From assembly GCA_027052485.1 (NCBI GenBank), contig JALUFA010000087.1:1-12747 (forward strand): a stretch of DNA of 12,747 nucleotides. Reading direction: 5' to 3'. This DNA is from Hydrogenothermaceae bacterium. Its GTDB lineage: Bacteria > Aquificota > Aquificia > Aquificales > Hydrogenothermaceae. Below are positions 6,841-12,747 of this stretch, one piece after another. Position numbers and translations under genes: made by a program. Under the pieces are notes generated by a model. The model was not told the origin of the DNA, did no database searches, and saw nothing but the letters and a program-made list of their open reading frames with translations. The first letter of the stretch is position 1, and each line of letters starts with the position of its first letter.

Positions 6841-8289
6841 ATGAGAGTAAAAGCACAGATAACAATGGTTTTAAATTTAGATAAATGTATTGGTTGCCAT
6901 ACATGTAGTGTGACCTGTAAAAACACTTGGACTAAAAGGGACGGTGTAGAGTACGTCTGGTTTAACAACGTAGAAACAAAACCAGGAGTAGGATACCCAG
7001 TCCAGTGGGAAAACCAGGAAAAGTACAAAGGCGGCTGGGTTATGGACGGAGAAGATATAAAACTTAGGCAGGGGAACAGACTGTTTGAGTTTATAAACAT
7101 CTTCCACAACCCAAATCTACCAACAATAGACGACTACTACGAGCCATGGACTTACGATTACGAGCATCTGTTTAATGCACCTAGGCAGGAAAACCAGCCT
7201 GTGGCAAGACCAAAGTCCCTTATAACCGGAGAAAAGATTGAGCTTAAATGGGGACCAAACTGGGAAGATGACCTTGCAGGGGCACCGGAACACGCAATAA
7301 ATGATCCTAACCTGAAAGGTTTAGAAGAAGAAATCAGAATGAAGTTTGAAGAGGCTTTCTTCTTCTACCTACCAAGACTTTGTGAGCACTGCCTTAACCC
7401 TGCATGTGTTGCTGCCTGTCCTTCAGGAGCAATCTACAAGAGAAACGAGGATGGTATTGTTCTTGTAGACCAAGACCAGTGTAGAGGCTGGAGATACTGT
7501 ATATCTGCCTGTCCTTATAAGAAGGTTTACTTTAACTGGAAAACCCAAAAGGCGGAAAAGTGTACTTTCTGCTTTCCAAGAATAGAAGCAGGACTACCAA
7601 CCGTATGTTCTGAAACATGTGTAGGAAAAATCAGATACGTTGGAGTGGTACTTTACGACCCAGACAGACTTGAAGAGCTTTTAAAGGAAAGAGACGACAG
7701 AAAGCTATATGAAAAACAGCTAAAGATATTCCTAGACCCACACGACCCGGACGTGATAGAAGCTGCTAAAAAAGAAGGTATACCCGAAAACTTCATAAAA
7801 GCAGCCCAAAACTCTCCAGTATACAAACTGATGGTTAAGTACAAAGTTGCCCTTTCAATCCATCCAGAGTTTAGAACATTCCCAATGGTCTGGTACATAC
7901 CTCCAATAAGCCCAATCCTTCAGATGTATGAAACAAACAACGGAATATTCCCAGACATTGAAGAGATGAGAATACCCCTAAAATACCTTGCAAATCTGTT
8001 AACCGCAGGAAACGTTGAACCGATAAAAGATGCTTTAAAACGCTTGATGGCTGTAAGAGAGTACATGAGAGACAAAGAACTAGGAAGAGAGCCAAACGTG
8101 GATAAACTAAAGCTTGTTGGTTTAACTCCAGAAGGTGCAGAGGAGCTATACAGACTGTTAGCAATTGCCAAGTTTGAAGAAAGATTTGTAATACCAACCA
8201 CTAAAAAAGAAAATGACAGAGACGTTTACAAAGAACAAGGCTACACAGGCTTTGACTACATTCCTGACTGTGATTTTTGCTTACCGTAG
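6841..8289 (+). CDS. narH: Respiratory nitrate reductase, beta (iron-sulfur) subunit
   Basis: Electron-transfer subunit carrying three [4Fe-4S] clusters and one [3Fe-4S] cluster between NarI haem and NarG. All four cysteine groups are visible: C16-x2-C19-x2-C22-x3-C26, C181/C184/C189/C193 (CEHCLNPACVAAC), C214-RGW-RYC220-ISAC224, and C241/C244/C256/C260 (CTFC...CSETC). In the third group tryptophan (W217) takes the place of a cysteine, as in E. coli NarH, which marks the [3Fe-4S] cluster. At 482 residues it is slightly shorter than the E. coli protein (about 512), mainly at the C-terminus, which ends in CDFCLP. The ribosome binding site GGAGGG (6829-6834) immediately follows the narG stop. 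It should be cytoplasmic and bound to NarI at the membrane. Confidence 0.98.
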   Translation: MRVKAQITMVLNLDKCIGCHTCSVTCKNTWTKRDGVEYVWFNNVETKPGVGYPVQWENQEKYKGGWVMDGEDIKLRQGNRLFEFINIFHNPNLPTIDDYYEPWTYDYEHLFNAPRQENQPVARPKSLITGEKIELKWGPNWEDDLAGAPEHAINDPNLKGLEEEIRMKFEEAFFFYLPRLCEHCLNPACVAACPSGAIYKRNEDGIVLVDQDQCRGWRYCISACPYKKVYFNWKTQKAEKCTFCFPRIEAGLPTVCSETCVGKIRYVGVVLYDPDRLEELLKERDDRKLYEKQLKIFLDPHDPDVIEAAKKEGIPENFIKAAQNSPVYKLMVKYKVALSIHPEFRTFPMVWYIPPISPILQMYETNNGIFPDIEEMRIPLKYLANLLTAGNVEPIKDALKRLMAVREYMRDKELGREPNVDKLKLVGLTPEGAEELYRLLAIAKFEERFVIPTTKKENDRDVYKEQGYTGFDYIPDCDFCLP

Positions 8290-8299
8290 GGGGTAAACG

Positions 8300-8791
8300 A
8301 TGAAGGAAGAGCTAAGATTGATAAGTGTCTTGTTAAGATATCCAACCAGTGAGCTAAAAGAGCTGATAGAAAGCATACAGGCAGAAAATCCCTACATATA
8401 TGAATTTTTAAACTACGCCAAAGGGGAAACCCTTTTAAACCTACAAACCGAGTACGTCAAAAGCTTTGACCTATCAGACAAGTCTACCCTTTACCTTACA
8501 TACCACAGGTTTAGAGATGACCCTAAGAGGGGAACATTTCTTGTAAAGCTTGTTGATTACTACAGAAAGAAAGGTTTTGAGTTTGTAGATAACGAGCTTC
8601 CAGACTTTCTGCCTGTTGTTTTAGAGTTTTGTTCTTATATGGATGAGGCTACAGCTTTAGAGATACTTTCAAACTTTCAAAAGGAGTTATCTCAAATTGA
8701 AGAGGGACTAAAAGGGCTAGGCTCAAAGTACACCCCTCTTATCTCTTACATTAATGAACTGATTAAAAGGGAGGTTAATCAAAATGCTTGA
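8300..8791 (+). CDS. narJ: Nitrate reductase assembly chaperone NarJ
   Basis: A cytoplasmic chaperone needed for molybdenum-cofactor insertion into NarG and docking to NarI; not part of the final enzyme. Family landmarks are LLRYPTSEL (11-19), EYVKSFDLSDKSTLYLTYH (51-69), the D-P-K-R-G-T-F-L segment (74-81) and ELPDFLPVVLEF (99-110). The all-helical character fits the NarJ/TorD fold. At 163 residues it is shorter than E. coli NarJ (236); the missing part is after the conserved core, and compact versions are common, so I do not call it truncated. It starts 10 bases after narH, behind a G-rich ribosome binding site (8289-8294), and overlaps narI by 8 bases, suggesting coupled translation. Confidence 0.94.
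   Translation: MKEELRLISVLLRYPTSELKELIESIQAENPYIYEFLNYAKGETLLNLQTEYVKSFDLSDKSTLYLTYHRFRDDPKRGTFLVKLVDYYRKKGFEFVDNELPDFLPVVLEFCSYMDEATALEILSNFQKELSQIEEGLKGLGSKYTPLISYINELIKREVNQNA
8769..8774 (+). promoter_or_regulatory. Ribosome binding site of narI inside narJ
   Basis: GGGAGG, nine bases before the narI ATG at 8784 and inside the last codons of narJ. It supports the start that overlaps narJ by 8 bases. Confidence 0.65.
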
Positions 8792-9473
8792 AAGGTTAGG
8801 CTACGATGCAGTAAATCTGTTTTTCTGGGTAATCTTTCCATACATTGCAATAACTATATTTTTTATAGGAAACGCTTACAGATACCTTACAGACCAGTAC
8901 TCATGGACTTCAAAATCAAGTGAGATTCTAGAAAAAGACACCCTTAGAACTGCAAGTATGCTCTTTCACTACGGAATAATCCTTGCATTTATCGGTCATA
9001 TCATTGGAATAGTTATTCCTAAAAGCTGGACTGAGGAGCTAGGCATAACAGAAGGAGCTTACCACATGCTAGCCCTTGTCGGTGGTACGCTTGCAGGGGT
9101 AATGGTTGTACTGGGATTAATTCTGTTTATATACAGAAGATTAACCAACCCCAAAGTAAAGGCCATAACAACACCTATGGACTGGGTTGTTCTCATTCTT
9201 TTACTTGCTATCACATCTTTAGGCCTCATAAATACACTCTTCGTCCAGTACGATTACAGAGATACTGTTGCTCCTTGGTTTAGAGGCCTTTGGACTTTTA
9301 CTCCAGACTTTACACTTATGGAAGATGTTCCATTCCTACTAAAGCTACATATCTTCCTAGCCTTTGTTCTAGTAGCAATCTTTCCGTTTACAAGACTGGT
9401 TCACATCTTAAGTATTCCATTTAGCTACATCTTTAGAAAACCAATAATCTACAGAGAAAGATGTCCAAGATAA
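8784..9473 (+). CDS. narI: Respiratory nitrate reductase, gamma subunit (di-haem cytochrome b)
   Basis: Membrane anchor that oxidises quinol and passes electrons through two b haems to NarH, releasing protons outside. The 229 residues contain five hydrophobic spans, at about 11-34, 58-79, 91-116, 132-151 and 183-206. The four haem-ligand histidines are H62 and H72 (FHYGIILAFIGHIIG) and H189 and H207 (LLKLHIFLAFVL...RLVHILS). The spacings of 10 and 18 are the same as E. coli H56/H66 and H187/H205. The C-terminus is a basic tail (YRERCPR), expected on the cytoplasmic side where NarGH docks. Its presence shows that the enzyme is the quinol-linked membrane-bound form. It is followed after 12 bases by narK. 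Confidence 0.97.
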   Translation: MLERLGYDAVNLFFWVIFPYIAITIFFIGNAYRYLTDQYSWTSKSSEILEKDTLRTASMLFHYGIILAFIGHIIGIVIPKSWTEELGITEGAYHMLALVGGTLAGVMVVLGLILFIYRRLTNPKVKAITTPMDWVVLILLLAITSLGLINTLFVQYDYRDTVAPWFRGLWTFTPDFTLMEDVPFLLKLHIFLAFVLVAIFPFTRLVHILSIPFSYIFRKPIIYRERCPR

Positions 9474-9485
9474 GGAGGAAGAAGA

Positions 9486-10820
9486 ATGCATAAAAAAATA
9501 GAGTACAAAGGACGCGTTATAGAGATAACTGGTAGCCCTACCCTTGGCCTTGTTATGGCTACGTGGGGCTTCTTCATTGGATTTGCCGCTGTTTCCCTGT
9601 ACGGACCTGTTGCAAAAAACCTTAAAGAAATACTTGGACTTACAGGATTTTTAATGGGACTGCTCGTTGCTGCTCCAAACCTTACAGGTTCACTTTTAAG
9701 GATACCTTTTGCCGCATGGGTTGATAAGGTTGGCGGAAAAATCCCAATGACTACCCTCCTTGCCCTTGCAGTTGTGGGGATGGCTGGTCTTTCAACATTA
9801 CTATGGCTCTACTACCCAGACCTTAAACCGTGGATGTACTGGCTTATCCTGTTCTTTGGTTTTCTAAGTGGTTGTGGTATCGCCACGTTCTCTGTTGGAA
9901 TAGCCCAAACGGCTTACTGGTTCCCAGAGAGTAAGCAAGGATGGGCTCTTGGAATGTACGCAGGAATAGGGAACCTAGCTCCCGGTATCTTCGGGATGAT
10001 ACTACCATTTGCACTTAAAGCCATTGGATTAACAGGAGCATACATTGCTTGGTTTGGATTTTTACTACTTGGTACTGTTATTTACGTACTTTTTGCTAAA
10101 GATGCTCCATACTTTCAGCTTATACAGGCTGGTGTACCCCACGAAGATGCGGCAAAACTGGCAAAACAGCTAGGACAGGAGCTTATCCCTACAGGTAGCT
10201 TAATTGAGTCTTTAAAACGCTCAGCCAAAATGATACAAACGTGGGCTCTGGTTGCCCTTTACTTCGTATCATTCGGTGGATTTCTAGCTTTAACAGGATG
10301 GTTCATCGTTTTCTGGGTACAGAGCTACGATGTTGAGGTAACAAAGGCAGGACTGTTAATGGCATTTGGTTTTTCGCTGCTTGCATCAGTTGTGAGAATT
10401 TTTGGAGGATGGCTGTCCGACAAAATCGGTGGTGAACTTGTTGCAATAATGGCTTACACAATAACTCTGATTGGGGCTATCCTCATCGTTCTTGCAGGCC
10501 ATTCAAACTTTGGACTTTCTCTAACCGGAGAAGTTTTAATGGGAACAGGTATGGGAATAGCAAACGGTGCCGTATTTAAACTAGTACCTAAATACGTTCC
10601 CCACGCAACCGGTGGCGCTGCTGGATGGGTAGGAGGACTTGGAGCATTTGGAGGTTTCGTTGTTCCTCCAATACTAGGTCTATTCGTTCAAAACTACGGA
10701 AAAATTGGCTACTCAAAAGGGTTCGTTGTTTACATCTTCCTAGCACTTATGGCTATACTTATCTCCTTCTGGCTATGGAAAAAGTACGGTAAAGAAGTTA
10801 ACAAACCATTAGAGGACTAA
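9486..10820 (+). CDS. narK: Nitrate/nitrite transporter, major facilitator superfamily
   Basis: Inner-membrane carrier of 444 residues with about 12 membrane spans. The two substrate-binding arginines known in NarK proteins are at R72 (GSLLRIPF, span 2) and R304 (ASVVRIFGGW, span 8), close to E. coli R89 and R305. MFS motif A is seen after span 2 (WVDKVGGK). The nitrate-signature segments are GMYAGIGNLAPG (156-167) and GTGMGIANGAVFKLVP (353-368). The sequence cannot decide between nitrate/proton symport (NarK1 type) and nitrate/nitrite exchange (NarK2 type). Either serves a cytoplasm-facing NarG. The short N-terminus before span 1 (about 18 residues) shows no fusion to a second NarK. Ribosome binding site GGAGG at 9474-9478, right after the narI stop. 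Confidence 0.94.
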   Translation: MHKKIEYKGRVIEITGSPTLGLVMATWGFFIGFAAVSLYGPVAKNLKEILGLTGFLMGLLVAAPNLTGSLLRIPFAAWVDKVGGKIPMTTLLALAVVGMAGLSTLLWLYYPDLKPWMYWLILFFGFLSGCGIATFSVGIAQTAYWFPESKQGWALGMYAGIGNLAPGIFGMILPFALKAIGLTGAYIAWFGFLLLGTVIYVLFAKDAPYFQLIQAGVPHEDAAKLAKQLGQELIPTGSLIESLKRSAKMIQTWALVALYFVSFGGFLALTGWFIVFWVQSYDVEVTKAGLLMAFGFSLLASVVRIFGGWLSDKIGGELVAIMAYTITLIGAILIVLAGHSNFGLSLTGEVLMGTGMGIANGAVFKLVPKYVPHATGGAAGWVGGLGAFGGFVVPPILGLFVQNYGKIGYSKGFVVYIFLALMAILISFWLWKKYGKEVNKPLED

Positions 10821-10831
10821 AGGAGGCAAAA

Positions 10832-12094
10832 ATGAGAAAAGTTAAATATTCCTTACTGGCTGCTGGGCTTTTAGCAGCCTCTTTTCTACAAACAGAAAAC
10901 CATCAGGCAAAAGCTCAAGACATCACATTTATAGACAATGTAAAACCTGTCCTTGAATTTAGACCTAGGTACGAGCACGTACACGACAAAAACAACACAG
11001 CAAAAGATGCAAATGCGTTAACAATCAGGGCTAGGGTAGGTGCAAAGATTGGCTCAATTTTTTCAATTCCAAACCTTAAAGGATACATTGAAGCAACATA
11101 CGTAGGAGCACTGATAGACAACTATTTCCCAGAAAAACCAAACTATGACACTGTAGCAGACCCAAATAACACAAGAATTACACAGGCATACCTCAGCTAT
11201 AAGTTTGGTAAAACAACATTTTTAGCAGGTAGAAAGTTTGTAGCAATTGACGACCACAGGTTTATAGGTACGGTTAACTGGAGACAGATGCCCCAGTCAT
11301 TTGGTATCGTTGGAGTTGTTAATAACACAATACCAAACCTAAACATTCTTCTTGCAGGTATTTATGAAAGAAAAGGTGTGCTAAATAAGTTAAATGTGGA
11401 CTGGCGAATGGATAAGATGCCTATCATTGCCGATGTCTCCTACAAGGTAATCCCGCAGCTAAGACTGAAAGGTTTTGCTTACCTTATAACAGACGTACAT
11501 AACACCTACGGAGTAAAAGCATCCGGTAAGTTTAACCTGCAGGAAGGAGTAAAGCTGTCCTATCTGGCAGAGTACGCAAAACAGACAGACCCTTACCAGA
11601 AGGATAACCTAAGCAAAAAGCCAGATATAGATACTGACTACTACAGAGCCGGTTTAAACGCCAACGCTTATGGTATACTGGCAGAGGTTGAATATACCTA
11701 CTTTGGGGATAAAAACGGCCACGACAAAGGTTTTTCAACTCCTCTTGCAACCCTACATAAGTTTGAAGGATGGGCTGATGCATTACTTGCCGGTTCAGCA
11801 GGAGGTTTTGATTACGGTTTAAATGAGTACAAGCTTTCTCTAGGCTATAAACACAATACATACGGGAAAGTATTAGCAAGCTATCTAATCTTTCGTTCAG
11901 ATAAATCCCAACCTACAGGAAAGAGCATAGGAAACGAGATAGACCTGCTTTACGCAAAAAAACTTACAAAAAGATTTTCATTCTTGGCAAAGGCAGCCTT
12001 TTACAACGGTAAAGATGGCTACTACACAGGTGGAAAATTAAAAGCAAGCCAAGACATCACAAAATACTGGATTCAACTAGACTACAAATACTAA
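10832..12094 (+). CDS. Outer-membrane beta-barrel protein, probable anion (nitrate/nitrite) porin
   Basis: Secreted protein of 420 residues. A signal peptide is evident: basic MRKVK, hydrophobic core YSLLAAGLLAASFL, and a likely signal peptidase I site AKA|QD after residue 28. The mature part alternates polar and hydrophobic residues in short strands and ends in an aromatic residue (YKY), as outer-membrane barrels do. Residues 133-152 (GRKFVAIDDHRFIGTVNWRQ) resemble the G-R-x-x-x-x-x-D-x-x-R-F-V-G-x-V-x-W-R-Q signature I associate with the alginate-export type of porins. No lipobox or cytochrome CxxCH motif was found. It is last in the nar operon, 11 bases after narK with an AGGAGG site at 10821-10826. 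A role in letting nitrate in and nitrite out across the outer membrane is inferred from position only. Confidence 0.75.
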   Translation: MRKVKYSLLAAGLLAASFLQTENHQAKAQDITFIDNVKPVLEFRPRYEHVHDKNNTAKDANALTIRARVGAKIGSIFSIPNLKGYIEATYVGALIDNYFPEKPNYDTVADPNNTRITQAYLSYKFGKTTFLAGRKFVAIDDHRFIGTVNWRQMPQSFGIVGVVNNTIPNLNILLAGIYERKGVLNKLNVDWRMDKMPIIADVSYKVIPQLRLKGFAYLITDVHNTYGVKASGKFNLQEGVKLSYLAEYAKQTDPYQKDNLSKKPDIDTDYYRAGLNANAYGILAEVEYTYFGDKNGHDKGFSTPLATLHKFEGWADALLAGSAGGFDYGLNEYKLSLGYKHNTYGKVLASYLIFRSDKSQPTGKSIGNEIDLLYAKKLTKRFSFLAKAAFYNGKDGYYTGGKLKASQDITKYWIQLDYKY

Positions 12095-12109
12095 CCACCA
12101 CCTTGCTTG

Positions 12110-12133
12110 CCCCCTCCCCTCTTTTCTTTTTTT
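12110..12133 (+). other. 24-base pyrimidine-only run after the nar operon
   Basis: Every base from 12110 to 12133 is C or T, C-rich first and then T-rich, beginning 15 bases after the porin stop codon. The region 12095-12133 contains only two guanines. An unstructured C-rich, G-poor RNA followed by a U-rich stretch is the type of site Rho uses. I see no stem-loop, so it would be a Rho-dependent or atypical end of the nar transcript if it ends there at all. Confidence 0.3.
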
Positions 12134-12148
12134 GGCACCAATCTTGAT
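12133..12148 (+). promoter_or_regulatory. Degenerate sigma-54-like promoter upstream of narB
   Basis: TGGCAC-N5-TTGAT: the -24 half is perfect and the -12 half has GA instead of GC at 12146-12147, at the right 12-base distance. A start near 12159 would give a leader of about 38 bases. The same stretch also offers a -35-like TTGATT (12144-12149) with AATCAT 17 bases later. An FNR-like TTGAT-TAAT-ACCAT (12144-12157, 8 of 10 positions) overlaps it. The sequence alone does not choose among these readings. Confidence 0.4.
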
Positions 12149-12196
12149 TAATACCATACTGTAGAAAATCATAAGGTCATACTCAGGAGTACATCC

Positions 12197-12747
12197 ATGC
12201 AAGAAAGAGCAACAGCCCAATGTCCTTACTGTGGTGTTGGCTGTGGACTAGAGATAGTAAAAGATAAAAAAGGTAGATTTAAGATAAAGGGGGACAAAAA
12301 CCATCCTGCAACAAAAGGAGACCTATGTTTAAAGCCTATCCCACTTCCAAAGGTAATGGATATAGGCAGAGTTCCAGCACCTCTTTATAGAGAAGATAAG
12401 AATGAAGAGTTTAAGGAAATCTCATGGGAAGAGGCTATCAGTATTATTGTAAAAAAGCTGAAAGAAAACCAGCCAGACGAGAACTACTTTTACATATCAG
12501 GGCAGCTAACCACAGAAGACAGCTATGTAATAACAAAGTTTGTGAAAGGTTTTTTAGGCACAAATAACGTTGACGCCAACTCTAGACTTTGTATGGCTTC
12601 GGCAGTTATGGGGTACAAGATGGCCTTTGGCTCAGATGGGCCACCGGGAAGCTACGAAGACATAGACGATGCAGATGCATTTATATTTGCAGGTTCAAAC
12701 GCAGCTTGGGCTCACCCTGTACTGTTTAAAAGGGTTTTAAAGAGAAA
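12197..12747 (+). CDS. narB: Assimilatory nitrate reductase catalytic subunit (NarB/NasA type), 5' part
   Basis: The first 183 codons of a molybdopterin oxidoreductase, continuing past the right edge. There is no signal peptide, so it is cytoplasmic. The N-terminal [4Fe-4S] cluster ligands are C9, C12, C16 and C44 (CPYCGVGC ... GDLCLK). Cysteine C132 in NSRLCMASAVMGYK is the expected molybdenum ligand, unlike the aspartate of NarG. The following FGSDGPPGSYEDIDDAD and AGSNAAWAHPVLFKR segments match NarB/NasA and NapA rather than formate dehydrogenase, where the D-G-P-P stretch is absent. The lack of a Tat signal argues against NapA. It should reduce nitrate to nitrite for NirA, probably with ferredoxin as donor. 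AGGAG at 12185-12189, seven bases before the ATG, sets the start. Formate dehydrogenase alpha is the main alternative until the C-terminal part is seen. Confidence 0.82.
   Translation, partial: MQERATAQCPYCGVGCGLEIVKDKKGRFKIKGDKNHPATKGDLCLKPIPLPKVMDIGRVPAPLYREDKNEEFKEISWEEAISIIVKKLKENQPDENYFYISGQLTTEDSYVITKFVKGFLGTNNVDANSRLCMASAVMGYKMAFGSDGPPGSYEDIDDADAFIFAGSNAAWAHPVLFKRVLKR

Noticed and set aside
7480..7512. Missing cysteine (Trp instead) in the third NarH cluster motif as a defect
   Set aside because: This tryptophan is the normal state in NarH and marks the [3Fe-4S] cluster.
7871..8197. Minus-strand open frames opposite the 3' part of narH
   Set aside because: Two overlapping frames here cannot both be genes, neither resembles a family, and the plus strand is unmistakably narH.
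8300..8791. NarJ as a truncated pseudogene because it is only 163 residues
   Set aside because: All core motifs are intact, the frame ends naturally with coupling to narI, and short NarJ proteins are common.
12197..12747. The right-hand oxidoreductase as a formate dehydrogenase or periplasmic NapA
   Set aside because: The GSDGPPGSYEDID and SNAAWAHPVLF blocks fit nitrate reductases, the Mo-ligand position is Cys in a LCMASAV context, and there is no Tat signal as NapA would need.

Overview
The window is a nitrogen-oxide metabolism locus with every recognisable gene on the + strand. The DNA is moderately AT-rich by eye. It favours AGA/AGG for arginine and ATA for isoleucine, and has strong purine-rich ribosome binding sites and very tight gene spacing. 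Together with the gene set (assimilatory NirA/NarB-type enzymes, a stand-alone SUMT, a quinol-linked NarGHJI, and a sigma-54 promoter) this suggests a thermophilic chemolithoautotroph of the Aquificota type. That placement is inferred from style and gene content only and should be held loosely.

Left part (1-3068), siroheme and nitrite assimilation. The window opens inside the 3' end of a Met8/CysG-N-type precorrin-2 dehydrogenase. A 178-base gap follows. It carries a near-perfect sigma-54 promoter (340-355) and, upstream of it, two almost identical 14-bp inverted repeats 56 bp apart that look like activator sites. Next come cobA (uroporphyrinogen-III methyltransferase) and, overlapping it by 16 bases, nirA (siroheme/4Fe-4S nitrite reductase). 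The nirA product carries an extra C-terminal domain of about 115 residues. Its last ~77 residues read like the end of the C-lobe of a Hanks-type Ser/Thr protein kinase, without any catalytic motifs. This is the most unusual thing in the window.

Middle (3142-12094), a complete respiratory nitrate reductase operon: narG, narH, narJ, narI, narK and an outer-membrane beta-barrel protein. Gaps are 10-12 bases or overlaps. NarG, NarH and NarI retain all expected cofactor ligands, and NarG has no Tat signal, so the active site should face the cytoplasm. Nitrate would cross the outer membrane through the porin-like protein and the inner membrane through NarK. It would then be reduced by NarGH with electrons from quinol oxidised at NarI; NarJ is the assembly chaperone.

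Right end (12095-12747). A short intergenic region with a C/T-only run and a degenerate sigma-54-like element leads into the 5' part of an assimilatory nitrate reductase (NarB/NasA type), cut by the window edge. Assimilatory genes (siroheme enzymes and nirA on the left, narB on the right) therefore flank the respiratory nar operon. Nitrate reduced by either enzyme could feed NirA and end as ammonium. No RNA genes, insertion sequences, CRISPR arrays or clear hairpin terminators were seen, and no gene-free stretch exceeds 300 bases.
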